A stretch of 13,625 nucleotides of DNA. It comes from Lachnospiraceae bacterium UBA5902 (GTDB lineage Bacteria > Bacillota > Clostridia > Lachnospirales > Lachnospiraceae). Positions 1-7,072 of the stretch are shown here, piece after piece; position 1 is the first letter of the stretch, and each line of letters starts with the position of its first letter. A model generated the notes under the pieces. It did not search any database. It had not been told where the DNA came from and saw only the letters and a list, made by a program, of their open reading frames with translations. The DNA lies in contig DJEI01000065.1 in the NCBI GenBank assembly GCA_002431865.1, positions 1 through 13,625 of the forward strand. The letters are read 5' to 3'. The position numbers and the translations under genes are program-made.

Positions 1-384
1 ATCGACGATTCGATCGTGCGTGGTACACAGCTTCGTGAGACGACAGAATATTTATTTGAGAGTGGCGCGAAGGAAGTGCATATTCGTCCGGCGTGTCCAC
101 CACTTGTATATGGATGTAAATATCTGAACTTCTCCCGTTCAAACTCTGAGATGGAGCTGATCACAAGAACCGTTATTGCAGAGTTAGAGGGCGGCGATGT
201 CACGGATGAAGTATTGCAGGAGTATGCAGATTACACGTCTGAGAAATACCAGAAGATGGTAGATAAGATCTGCGAGAAGCTGAAATTTACATCGCTTCGG
301 TTCCACCGACTGGATGATATGCTTGAGGCTGTTGGAATCGAGCCGGAGAAGCTTTGTACATATTGTTGGAATGGAAAGGAATAA
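1..384 (+). CDS. purF: Amidophosphoribosyltransferase (PurF family), C-terminal part, cut by the window edge
   Basis: The first codons read IDDSIVRGT, the PRPP-binding loop of type I phosphoribosyltransferases as found in PurF, and the frame stays open to TAA at 382-384. About 127 C-terminal residues are present; the N-terminal glutaminase domain lies outside the window. PurF makes 5-phosphoribosylamine from PRPP and glutamine, the first step of de novo purine synthesis in the cytoplasm. Cysteines in the segment ACPPLVYGC and the terminal CTYC fall where Bacillus-type PurF proteins hold Fe-S cluster ligands, so a cluster-bearing enzyme is likely (inference). Between these two Cys segments the chain has a charged helical stretch (about residues 60-95) that looks longer than in B. 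subtilis PurF, so it may be a PurF-like paralogue rather than the main enzyme. The next gene starts 4 nt after its stop. Confidence 0.9.
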   Translation: MDDSIVRGTQLRETTEYLFESGAKEVHIRPACPPLVYGCKYLNFSRSNSEMELITRTVIAELEGGDVTDEVLQEYADYTSEKYQKMVDKICEKLKFTSLRFHRLDDMLEAVGIEPEKLCTYCWNGKE

Positions 385-388
385 GACA

Positions 389-667
389 ATGTTAGGTGAT
401 ATCGAATCAAAACCATGGGATTACAGAACGCTGCCAAACAAGATGCTGGAGCTCGTCAAGAATGTGGGCGATATGCAGCAGGAAGGCACCGGTTATTTTA
501 CAGACAGTGAATCCGAGATGTTGACGATCCTGAATTACTTGAATTACGGGGAGAAAACGAATATCACGGATTCGATGATCGAGCAGATCGAGCTGGCGAT
601 CAAGACAATGGAAGGACGTAAGCTTGCGAATCGGGACGATGACAGTTTCATCAAGCTTGACTTCTAA
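389..667 (+). CDS. Small conserved-looking protein of unknown function, 92 aa
   Basis: I do not recognise this protein. It starts with MLGDIESKPWDYRTLPNKML and ends in FIKLDF. It is acidic, has no signal peptide, membrane segment or Cys motif, and looks mostly helical with two likely amphipathic helices (around residues 15-30 and 60-75). The ATG at 389 is chosen because AAGGA at 376-380, inside the end of the upstream gene, sits 8 nt before it. The frame stays open further upstream to 314, but that part overlaps purF and lacks a ribosome site. Its stop TAA (665-667) overlaps the ATG of mutY (667-669), so the two are probably translationally coupled. Being real is well supported by codon use and packing; function is unknown. 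Confidence 0.75.
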   Translation: MLGDIESKPWDYRTLPNKMLELVKNVGDMQQEGTGYFTDSESEMLTILNYLNYGEKTNITDSMIEQIELAIKTMEGRKLANRDDDSFIKLDF

Positions 668-1722
668 TGAGGACAGAGGAACAGGTGTTACATGCCATGT
701 TTGAGGCACTCATTCCGTGGTATGAAGCACATAAACGCGAACTTCCGTGGAGACAGGACAGGGAGCCGTATCATGTGTGGCTGTCAGAGATCATGTTGCA
801 GCAGACACGTGTGGAGGCGGTCAAGGAATATTACCGGCGTTTCCTTACGGCACTTCCGACGATACCGGATCTGGCGGAAGCACCGGAGGAACAGATCTTA
901 AAGCTCTGGGAAGGACTTGGATATTATAATCGTGTGCGTAACCTGCAGAAGGCGGCTCAGACGATCTGTGCGGAGTACACAGGAGTATTTCCATCGGAAT
1001 ATGCACAGATCCGAAGTTTATCCGGCATCGGTGATTACACGGCAGGCGCAATCGCATCCATCTGCTTTGATGCACCTACACCGGCGGTGGATGGAAATGT
1101 CCTGCGTGTGTATAGCCGGTTGTTAGCAGATGATGCGAATATTGATCTGCAGACAACGAAGAAGCGCATCACGAAGGAACTGCAGGAAACGTATCCGCGG
1201 GAGAACCCGGGAACAGCGACGCAGGCGTTGATGGAGCTGGGGGCGACAGTCTGTGTGCCGAATGGCGCACCACGGTGTGACGCATGTCCGGTGGCGGAGA
1301 TCTGTCAGGCGCGGAAGCAGGATGCATGGAGAAGCCTGCCCGTCCGCAGTGAGAAGAAGAAACGAAAGATTGTGGGAAAGACCGTATTTATCCTGCTTAC
1401 GGAGGATACCGTGGCACTGCATAAGCGCAGCACAGGCGGACTTCTGGCAGGAATGTGGGAATTTCCGAATGTGGATGCAAAGTTTGATAAGCAGGAGGCA
1501 GTGACGCAGGCGTCCGAGTGGAAGGTAGAGCCGGTTGACCTTCTGATGCAGACAAGCTACACACATATATTCAGCCATGTGGAATGGCATATGACAGCGT
1601 ATTACATCCGCTGTCGCGGAACAAATAAAAAATGGAAGTGGGTAACAAAGGAGAGTCTGGACGAGACGTATGCATTACCATCTGCGTTTCGCCCGTTTCG
1701 GGAACAGATCGAGAATTTGTAG
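667..1722 (+). CDS. mutY: A/G-specific adenine DNA glycosylase MutY, 351 aa
   Basis: MutY removes adenine mispaired with 8-oxoguanine or guanine in base excision repair. The HhH-GPD fold is clear: LSEIMLQQTRV with the catalytic Glu at residue 41, the helix-hairpin-helix LSGIGDYTAGAIA at 118-130, and AVDGNVLR with the catalytic Asp at 142. Four cysteines for a 4Fe-4S cluster are at 196, 204, 207 and 213. The first spacing is Cys-x7-Cys, one residue longer than the Cys-x6-Cys I know from E. coli MutY. The C-terminal third (about 230-345) is the NUDIX-like 8-oxoG recognition domain, with GGLLAGMWEFPN and the segment YTHIFSHVEW. The start ATG overlaps the previous stop as TAATG and has no strong ribosome site of its own, so coupling is likely. 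An internal ATG at 697 is a weaker alternative. Length is normal for the family. Confidence 0.96.
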   Translation: MRTEEQVLHAMFEALIPWYEAHKRELPWRQDREPYHVWLSEIMLQQTRVEAVKEYYRRFLTALPTIPDLAEAPEEQILKLWEGLGYYNRVRNLQKAAQTICAEYTGVFPSEYAQIRSLSGIGDYTAGAIASICFDAPTPAVDGNVLRVYSRLLADDANIDLQTTKKRITKELQETYPRENPGTATQALMELGATVCVPNGAPRCDACPVAEICQARKQDAWRSLPVRSEKKKRKIVGKTVFILLTEDTVALHKRSTGGLLAGMWEFPNVDAKFDKQEAVTQASEWKVEPVDLLMQTSYTHIFSHVEWHMTAYYIRCRGTNKKWKWVTKESLDETYALPSAFRPFREQIENL

Positions 1723-1751
1723 GTAAAATTAAAAAATTAGGAGGAAACATC

Positions 1752-1827
1752 ATGAACGAAGTGAATGATTTAGGATGTTTCCGACGATCTGCCGCCGAAC
1801 GAATGTGAGGAGCGATACATATTATAG
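1752..1827 (+). pseudogene. Tiny reading frame with a strong ribosome site, apparently frameshifted, upstream of the YitT gene
   Basis: A textbook AGGAGG at 1739-1744 lies 7 nt before ATG 1752. In that frame the peptide is only 18 residues and stops at 1806-1808. The +1 frame is open from 1774 and encodes DVSDDLPPNECEERYIL, ending at TAG 1825-1827, immediately before the next ribosome site (1829-1834). The start and strong ribosome site belong to one frame, while the better-looking protein-like tail belongs to the other. I therefore read it as a small gene of roughly 24-25 codons broken by a one-base change, a gene remnant, or a leader peptide. It resembles no family I know. Being a translated element is plausible; its exact nature is uncertain. 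Confidence 0.4.
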
Positions 1828-1841
1828 CAGGAGGATTGCGA

Positions 1842-2783
1842 ATGGAAAAAATCAGAAAAGTATGTGGCATGCTCAGTATCAAGAACTTTTTGCTCCTGAC
1901 GGTTGCGGGAATCGTCAACGCATTTGGCGTTGTTATCTTTCTGGCGCCGGTCAAACTGTATGATAGTGGTATCTCAGGAACTGCTATGCTGGTATCCCAG
2001 CTCACGCCGAAATGGATCAGTCTTTCTCTGGTTTTGATTCTCTTAAATATTCCAATCTTCTTACTTGGATTGAAGCGGGAGGGCGTGGTATTCACGATCT
2101 ACGCGATCTACGCGGTATTGATTTATTCCTTTGTTGCATGGATAATTACAGATATTTTACCGGTTGATGTCACGATCGTATCCCCGCTTGCCGGAAGTGA
2201 CCTGTTTCTGTGTGCGATCTTCGGAGGTATTATCTCCGGGTGTGGAAGTGGTCTTGCGGTACGGTTTGGCGGTGCGATGGACGGCATCGACATTATCGGC
2301 GTTATGTTCGCGAAGAAGCTTGGGTTAAGTCTTGGCTCGTTTGTGATGGCATACAATGTGATTTTGTATATCATCTGTGGAATCGTGCTTGATAGCTGGA
2401 TTTTGCCGCTTTACTCGGTTGTGACCTACGCGGCGGCATCGAAAACGATTGATTTTTTCGTGGAGGGCTTTGATCGTTCCAAGGCAGCATTTATCGTGAC
2501 GGCACATCCGAAGCATGTGTGCGAGGCACTCTCAAAAGCATTTGAAAATGGTATTACAACGATTGATGCCAAAGGATATTATTCAAATACCGACCGCACG
2601 CTGGTGTATTTCATTGTGAACCGGTTTCAGGTCGGTAAGATGCGGAATCTGGTACATAGCATTGATCCGTATGCGTATATCGCAATCAATGATGTGGCGG
2701 ATATCTTCCCGGCGACGAACTTAAATGACCGGGATGGGGAAAAGAACTTGAAGGATGCAGGAGATTCCAAGGATACAGAATAA
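1842..2783 (+). CDS. YitT family membrane protein with C-terminal DUF2179 domain, 313 aa
   Basis: The N-terminal two thirds hold several hydrophobic membrane segments with the YitT pattern, including VNAFGVVIFLAPVKLYDSG and a glycine-rich GGIISGCGSGLAVRFGGAMDG region. A soluble C-terminal domain from about residue 225 (IVTAHPKHVCEALSKAFENG, then GYYSNTDRTLVYFIVNR and SIDPYAYIAINDVADIF) is typical of DUF2179. YitT proteins are widespread in Firmicutes; their transport substrate and role are not settled. The start is ATG 1842 because AGGAGG at 1829-1834 lies 7 nt before it. An in-frame TTG at 1836 would sit only 1 nt after that ribosome site. The charged tail after about residue 290 looks disordered. 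Downstream there is a 44-nt gap to the zinc-ribbon gene. Confidence 0.92.
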   Translation: MEKIRKVCGMLSIKNFLLLTVAGIVNAFGVVIFLAPVKLYDSGISGTAMLVSQLTPKWISLSLVLILLNIPIFLLGLKREGVVFTIYAIYAVLIYSFVAWIITDILPVDVTIVSPLAGSDLFLCAIFGGIISGCGSGLAVRFGGAMDGIDIIGVMFAKKLGLSLGSFVMAYNVILYIICGIVLDSWILPLYSVVTYAAASKTIDFFVEGFDRSKAAFIVTAHPKHVCEALSKAFENGITTIDAKGYYSNTDRTLVYFIVNRFQVGKMRNLVHSIDPYAYIAINDVADIFPATNLNDRDGEKNLKDAGDSKDTE

Positions 2784-2827
2784 GGAATCTCGTGAAAGAG
2801 ATAGATATAAAGGAGTCGAGTTAGCGT

Positions 2828-3094
2828 ATGTATTATGTACCGGAAGGAACAACCCATTGTGGGTATTATGAATGCGAAAGCTGTGGAGAGAAATTCCTGT
2901 CTCTGCAGACGATGGAGCATATCAATTGTCCGTACTGTGAGGCAGAATTTGATCCGGAAATCGGACCTGACGAGGACATGCAGATAGTTGAAGATACCGC
3001 AAAGCTGATACAGGTATTGGAGGGCGAGGACGTTGAGAAGATGGACGCATTATTAAGCCTTGCAATTACTGGTGGAAATTACGAGTGGATATAA
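2828..3094 (+). CDS. Small zinc-ribbon protein, 88 aa, function unknown
   Basis: Two Cys-x2-Cys pairs (CESC at residues 16-19 and CPYC at 34-37), 14 residues apart, form a likely zinc ribbon. His10 and Cys11 lie just before it. The rest is an acidic helical tail (DEDMQIVEDTAKLIQ) without membrane segments. Such small ribbons often bind nucleic acid or protein partners, but nothing here tells which. The ribosome site AAAGGAG at 2809-2815 is 12 nt before the ATG, a little far but acceptable. The stop TAA (3092-3094) overlaps the ATG of a 23-codon frame that in turn overlaps the next gene, so this gene appears to be in one transcript with the PheA-like gene. It is a plausible real gene because of its motif and composition. 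Confidence 0.8.
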   Translation: MYYVPEGTTHCGYYECESCGEKFLSLQTMEHINCPYCEAEFDPEIGPDEDMQIVEDTAKLIQVLEGEDVEKMDALLSLAITGGNYEWI

Positions 3095-3165
3095 TGCGTG
3101 CATGGATGAAGCAGGCGAGAAATCAGCAGATTGAAATGCACGGTCAGGAGGAGACAGCTACATGA
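3094..3165 (+). CDS. Possible 23-aa coupling peptide between the zinc-ribbon gene and the PheA-like gene
   Basis: ATG at 3094-3096 overlaps the upstream stop (TAATG), and its own stop TGA at 3163-3165 overlaps the downstream start (ATGA at 3162-3165). The peptide begins MRAWMKQARNQQ and is basic then acidic. Its 3' half contains the CAGGAGG ribosome site of the downstream gene. Overlaps at both ends fit a translational relay in which ribosomes pass from one gene to the next. It has no strong ribosome site of its own. The whole frame could equally be chance in a 67-nt gap. Confidence 0.35.
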   Translation: MRAWMKQARNQQIEMHGQEETAT

Positions 3166-4064
3166 TAGCAGTATTAGGACCGAAAGGGACATTTTGTGAT
3201 AAGTCCTATGAGGAATATAACAAGAAATACAAGGCGGCACACAACGAAGCGTTAGAACCGCTTTATTGTCCGACAATTGATGATGAGTTCGAACAGCTCT
3301 GCACGAACGAAGTGTGTGAGTATGCAGTCGTTCCGGTAGAAAATATGCTGGATGGCTATGTACAGCGGACACTCGATCTGTTGCTGGAAAAGGACGTCTA
3401 TATCGTCGATGAAAATCAGGTGGCAGTGCAGTTTTCACTGCTTGCCAATGCGGAGAAGATGGAAGATATCAGAAAGATCTATGTGCAGTTCAAGACGAAC
3501 GGACAGTGCAGACAGTTCCTGCATACTCTGCACGATGTGGAGATCGTGACGACGAGCAGCAACATGGAATCCTATTACAAGATACAGGATGAACCGGGAG
3601 CAGCCGCAATCGTACCACACCATGTGATACAGGCGGACGATGCGCGGGTGCTTGCAGAAGATGTGACAGATGCAAAGGGAAATCACACCCGTTTTATCAT
3701 CCTGCGCAAGGGCGTGCTGGATGTAGAAAATCCAGATCTGGAGAAGCTGTTAGAAGAGCTTGTAAGCGGTGAGAAGGCATCGGCAGCAGAGACAGATGGA
3801 CGGGAGAAAGTACGAATCCCCGTGTATATCATGCCTGCAACTGATCGACCGGGAATCCTGTTCGATATCCTGCGCCGGTTCTATGATAAGCGCATCAACT
3901 TGATCTCGATCATGTCCCGACCGACAAAACAGTCGATGGGTACGTACAACTTCTACATCGAGATCGACTGCCTGACCGAGCGGCTCGAAGTTGTCATCGA
4001 GACACTAAGACAAATCCAAGTGTATAATGATATCAAGATACTTGGCGCGTATAAGGAACACTAG
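3162..4064 (+). CDS. Prephenate dehydratase-like protein with C-terminal ACT domain, 300 aa
   Basis: The architecture is that of monofunctional prephenate dehydratase (PheA), which converts prephenate to phenylpyruvate for phenylalanine synthesis: GPKGTF at residues 6-11, PVEN at 58-61, the hallmark TRF at 176-178, and an ACT domain from about 217 to 297. No chorismate mutase domain precedes it. Several positions depart from the usual consensus. PVEN is followed by Met rather than Ser. The usual Ser/Thr-Ala segment near 131-137 reads TSSNMES. The Phe-binding ESRP of the ACT domain reads MSRP (251-254). Dehydratase activity and feedback control by Phe are therefore less certain than the fold. 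CAGGAGG ends about 10 nt before the ATG. The gene is followed by a long palindrome at 4090-4314. A prephenate-using enzyme of a different type is possible. Confidence 0.85.
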   Translation: MIAVLGPKGTFCDKSYEEYNKKYKAAHNEALEPLYCPTIDDEFEQLCTNEVCEYAVVPVENMLDGYVQRTLDLLLEKDVYIVDENQVAVQFSLLANAEKMEDIRKIYVQFKTNGQCRQFLHTLHDVEIVTTSSNMESYYKIQDEPGAAAIVPHHVIQADDARVLAEDVTDAKGNHTRFIILRKGVLDVENPDLEKLLEELVSGEKASAAETDGREKVRIPVYIMPATDRPGILFDILRRFYDKRINLISIMSRPTKQSMGTYNFYIEIDCLTERLEVVIETLRQIQVYNDIKILGAYKEH

Positions 4065-4089
4065 ATAAGCCAAGCAGCATATAAGATAA

Positions 4090-4314
4090 GTGTTTATGAA
4101 ATCATGGTAAACCTGATAAAATATGGCAGAGCTGCAACACAGAACAAATTGTAAAGCAGACCGTTGAAGCACGCTGGTACTTAATGAGCGACTGTTCTTT
4201 GTCGCGAATTTAGTATCCGCTGCGTGCTGAACCGAGCGAGAGCGCGTCTGCGTACAATTGTTCTGTGGATGTAGCCTTGTAGATGGATAAGCTGGTTTGC
4301 CATGATTCAGAAAC
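4090..4314. repeat. Imperfect palindrome of about 225 bp (MITE-like or structured RNA), filling most of the gap before the MATE gene
   Basis: The 295-nt gap between the PheA-like gene and the MATE gene is mostly one nested inverted repeat. Pairs of arms, outer to inner: 4092-4113 with 4294-4314 (about 20 matches); CACAGAACAAATTGTA at 4138-4153 with 4253-4267 (one bulge); GCAGAC 4156-4161 with 4246-4251; AGCACGC 4168-4174 with 4222-4228; and the tip GCGAC 4188-4192 with GTCGC 4201-4205. The sequence AGATAA occurs directly on both outer sides (4084-4089 and 4315-4320), as a target-site duplication would. No coding frame fits. It may be a small non-autonomous transposable element, or a folded RNA or terminator region. 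It ends just before the ribosome site of the MATE gene. Confidence 0.75.
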
Positions 4315-4321
4315 AGATAAA

Positions 4322-4359
4322 AAGGAGGCGAGGCGTACCGGGTATACGGTGCGGCAACG
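4322..4359 (+). promoter_or_regulatory. Distant ribosome binding site with bridging hairpin for the MATE gene
   Basis: The only strong Shine-Dalgarno sequence, AAGGAGG at 4322-4328, lies 31 nt before ATG 4360, far beyond the usual 5-10 nt. Between them CGTACCG (4334-4340) can pair with CGGTGCG (4347-4353), a 7-bp stem with one G-T pair and a 6-nt loop. Folding it leaves 5 + 6 unpaired nt, an effective spacing of about 11 nt. Upstream in-frame codons contain no ATG, GTG or TTG within range of the ribosome site, which supports the start at 4360. The bridging role is inference. Confidence 0.45.
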
Positions 4360-5724
4360 ATGAATAAGGATTTAACAGTTGGGAAACCGGAGCGTGTATT
4401 GTGGAGGTATTGCATTCCGTTACTTGGAAGTGTCATTTTACAGCAGCTTTATAACATTGCAGACAGCTTAGTCGCAGGAAAGTATGTTGGCAAAAATGCA
4501 CTTGCAGCCGTGGGAAATTCTTATGAGATTACATTGATTTATATGGCGTTTGCCTTTGGCTGTAACATGGGTTGTTCGGTCATTGCGGCGCAGTTTTTCG
4601 GAGCAAAGAATTACCGGAAGATGAAGACGACCGTCTACACGACATTTATCTATTCGGCGTTGCTGTGTCTGATCCTGACACTGACCGGACTTTTTGCGGG
4701 CGGTGCGTTGCTGCATCTGATTCATACACCGGCGGATATATTTGCAGATTCCAAGCTGTATCTGGACGTGTATACCGGTGGACTTGTATTTTTGTTCTTC
4801 TATAATATTGCAACTGGTATTTTCTCGGCACTTGGCGATTCGAAAACGCCGTTCATATTCCTGGCTTTTTCATCGGTATCGAATGTATTTGTCGATATTT
4901 TGTTTGTAAAGAGCTTTCATATGGGCGTGGCTGGTGTTGCATGGGCAACATTCATATGCCAGGGCGTGAGCTGTATCCTGTCCGTGATCGTTGTGCTGCT
5001 TCGGCTACGGAAGATCAAGGATGAGCAGGAAGGACATCAGAAGGTGCCGGTATTTTCCGGAGAGATCTTTGGCAAGATGCTGAAGATTGCGATTCCAAGT
5101 ACCCTGCAGCAGGGCTTTGTGTCGATCGGAAATATTATTATCCAGAGTATCATCAATAACTTTGGCTCGGACGTGATCGCGGGATATGCAGCAGCGGTGA
5201 AGCTCAATAACATGGTTATTACGACATTTACGATGCTTGGAAATGGTGTCTCGAATTTTGCTGCACAGAATCTCGGTGCACAGAAGATTGAACGGATCAG
5301 TCAGGGATGCAAGGCAGCATTGAAACTGATCTTCCTTACGTGTGTGCCGGTTGTATTATTGTACCTTCTGTGCAGTGGTAGTCTGGTTCAGCTTTTCATG
5401 GACGCAGACAGTGCTGAGGCGAAGAAGGTTGGCGTTGAATTTTTACATATATTAGCACCATTTTATTTTGTGGTGTCGATTAAGCTGATTACAGATGGTG
5501 TTCTGCGGGGCGTCGGTGCGATGAAACAGTTTATGATTACAACATTTCTGGATCTGTTCCTGCGCGTGATCTTAGCCGCGCTTTTCTCAAAGGAATGGGG
5601 CAGTACCGGAATCTGGCTCGCATGGCCGGTCGGGTGGACGATCGGAACGAGTGCATCAATCGTCTTGTATCGGATTGTTGTTAGAGGATTAAAAAGGAAG
5701 AAGATGGAAGAGGTGACAGAATGA
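4360..5724 (+). CDS. MATE family multidrug/organic cation exporter, 454 aa
   Basis: This is a polytopic inner-membrane protein of about 12 helices in two homologous halves, the MATE (NorM/DinF/MepA) layout and length. Typical segments are PERVLWRYCIPLLGSVILQQ followed by LYNIADSLVAG at the N-terminus, GKNALAAVGNS, and SVIAAQFFGAKN in the first half. The second half opens near residue 240 with MLKIAIPSTLQQGFVSIGN and continues with NNMVITTFTMLGNGVSNFAAQNLGA, written here in part. MATE proteins export drugs or metabolites using a Na+ or H+ gradient; the substrate cannot be read from sequence. The gene begins a tight unit: its stop overlaps the start of the Fur-like regulator (ATGA, 5721-5724). 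The regulator may control it, but this is inferred from position only. The start has an unusual, distant ribosome site. Confidence 0.93.
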   Translation: MNKDLTVGKPERVLWRYCIPLLGSVILQQLYNIADSLVAGKYVGKNALAAVGNSYEITLIYMAFAFGCNMGCSVIAAQFFGAKNYRKMKTTVYTTFIYSALLCLILTLTGLFAGGALLHLIHTPADIFADSKLYLDVYTGGLVFLFFYNIATGIFSALGDSKTPFIFLAFSSVSNVFVDILFVKSFHMGVAGVAWATFICQGVSCILSVIVVLLRLRKIKDEQEGHQKVPVFSGEIFGKMLKIAIPSTLQQGFVSIGNIIIQSIINNFGSDVIAGYAAAVKLNNMVITTFTMLGNGVSNFAAQNLGAQKIERISQGCKAALKLIFLTCVPVVLLYLLCSGSLVQLFMDADSAEAKKVGVEFLHILAPFYFVVSIKLITDGVLRGVGAMKQFMITTFLDLFLRVILAALFSKEWGSTGIWLAWPVGWTIGTSASIVLYRIVVRGLKRKKMEEVTE

Positions 5725-6155
5725 ACGATCAGGAAACAATCGGACAGGTAGCAAGCAGTAAGGAAGAGATTCTTGCGTCACTCAAGGAACATGGATATCG
5801 TCTGACAGAGCAGCGTAAGCTGATCGTCGATATTATTGCGAATGAAGAATATACCTGTTGTAAGGAAGTTTATTTTCTGGCGCATAAGCGGGATAACAGT
5901 ATCGGTATTGCAACTGTGTACCGTATGATCAATACGCTGGAGGAAATCGGAGCAATCAGCCGGAAAAATATACAGAAGAATAATTGTAGTGGCAGATGCT
6001 GTGATATGAAGGGCGGATGTACGGTCGTCACAGAGGAGAGCAAGCGGATTATTCTGACAGAGGAGGATATTCAGGAGGCTTTGAAGTATATCATGGAAAA
6101 AAATGGATATGCGAATGTAGATGAGATCAAAGCCGTTCTGGTAAATCAGCAATGA
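5721..6155 (+). CDS. Fur-family transcriptional regulator with a Cys-rich, shortened C-terminal domain, 144 aa
   Basis: The N-terminal half is a Fur winged helix: GYRLTEQRKLIVDIIAN at about 25-41 and the recognition helix segment GIATVYRMINTLEEIGAI at 62-79. In typical Fur, Zur and PerR the next part is a His-rich metal site followed by Cys-x2-Cys. Here that part is missing; instead there is Cys89-x3-Cys93-Cys94-x5-Cys100, plus Cys46-Cys47 in the winged helix. The C-terminal part (LTEEDIQEALKYIMEKNGY) is a short dimerisation-like alpha/beta region. The protein probably binds DNA and senses metal or redox state through thiols, but this is inference. It starts inside the MATE stop (ATGA) with a GAGGTG ribosome site, and its own TGA (6153-6155) overlaps the next ATG. 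Control of its own operon is likely; no operator was identified. Confidence 0.85.
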   Translation: MNDQETIGQVASSKEEILASLKEHGYRLTEQRKLIVDIIANEEYTCCKEVYFLAHKRDNSIGIATVYRMINTLEEIGAISRKNIQKNNCSGRCCDMKGGCTVVTEESKRIILTEEDIQEALKYIMEKNGYANVDEIKAVLVNQQ

Positions 6156-7069
6156 GTAAACGGAAAAATTATGATGAGGGTACACATGGCAATCAGTTAC
6201 GCGGCGTGCTGTGTGTGTTGGTTGGTGCGATTTCGTGGGGATTTTCGGGGGCCTGCGGACAGTTTTTGTTTTCGCACTACAACATCAACGCGGCATGGCT
6301 TTCCTGTATGCGTATGCTTGTTACCGGCGTGATCCTCACAATTGCATATATTATCCGCGAGCGGAAAGCGGCATTTGACATATTCAAATCCACACGAGAT
6401 TTCTTCGGGATTATCCTGTTTGCAATCTTCGGCGTGGGCTTGTGCCAGTATGCATATTTAGAGGCAATTCATCATACGAATGCCGGGATTGCAACGGCAC
6501 TGCAGTATCTGGCACCTGTGATGGTGCTGATTATTTCCTGTGTGCGCAGACTGCGTCCACCGAAGTTCCGGGAGATTATAGCGGTGCTGCTGGCGGTCGG
6601 CGGTACATTTTTGATCGCAACGCATGGAAATATCCATCAGATGAGTATCTCGAAGGCAGGATTGAAATGGGGCTTGCTTGCGGCATTTGGATTCTGCATG
6701 TATACACTGCTTCCGGAGCGGATGCTCAAGAAATGGGGCAGTCAGCCGGTCGTTGGCTATGGCATGCTGATCTGTGGCGTGGCATATAGCTGTATCGTCA
6801 AGGTGTGGACGATTCCGGTACATCTCGATTTCCATGGAGTATTAGCAGTTGCTGCGATGGTATTCATCGGAACAATGATGGCATTTCTGTTGTTCTTACA
6901 GGGCGTGCACGACATCGGTCCTGTGCGTGCCAGCATGATCTCCAGCGTGGAGCCGGTTTCAGCGACACTTTTTTCTGTGTTGTGGCTTGGCACAGTAATG
7001 ACGACGATGGATCTGGTAGGAATGGCATGTATTTTAGTAATGGTAATTATATTGTCCGTAAAGGAGTAA
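6152..7069 (+). CDS. EamA/DMT-family membrane transporter, 305 aa
   Basis: About ten hydrophobic helices in two EamA repeats make this a drug/metabolite transporter. Repeat 1 begins with RGVLCVLVGAISWGFSGACG and ends with ALQYLAPVMVLIISC and GGTFLIATHGN. Repeat 2 contains ASMISSVEPVSATLFSVLWLG and ends at the C-terminus. Length and order are standard for the family. Members export or import amino acids, sugars or other small metabolites; the substrate cannot be assigned here. The ATG at 6152 overlaps the stop of the Fur-like gene and lacks a strong ribosome site, indicating translational coupling. The alpha-glucosidase gene starts 3 nt after its stop, with its ribosome site AAAGGAG (7060-7066) inside the end of this gene. 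Confidence 0.92.
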   Translation: MSKRKNYDEGTHGNQLRGVLCVLVGAISWGFSGACGQFLFSHYNINAAWLSCMRMLVTGVILTIAYIIRERKAAFDIFKSTRDFFGIILFAIFGVGLCQYAYLEAIHHTNAGIATALQYLAPVMVLIISCVRRLRPPKFREIIAVLLAVGGTFLIATHGNIHQMSISKAGLKWGLLAAFGFCMYTLLPERMLKKWGSQPVVGYGMLICGVAYSCIVKVWTIPVHLDFHGVLAVAAMVFIGTMMAFLLFLQGVHDIGPVRASMISSVEPVSATLFSVLWLGTVMTTMDLVGMACILVMVIILSVKE

Positions 7070-7072
7070 CAA

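Noticed and set aside
1836..1841. TTG start giving a YitT protein two residues longer
   Set aside because: It would leave only 1 nt between ribosome site and start; ATG 1842 has ideal spacing.
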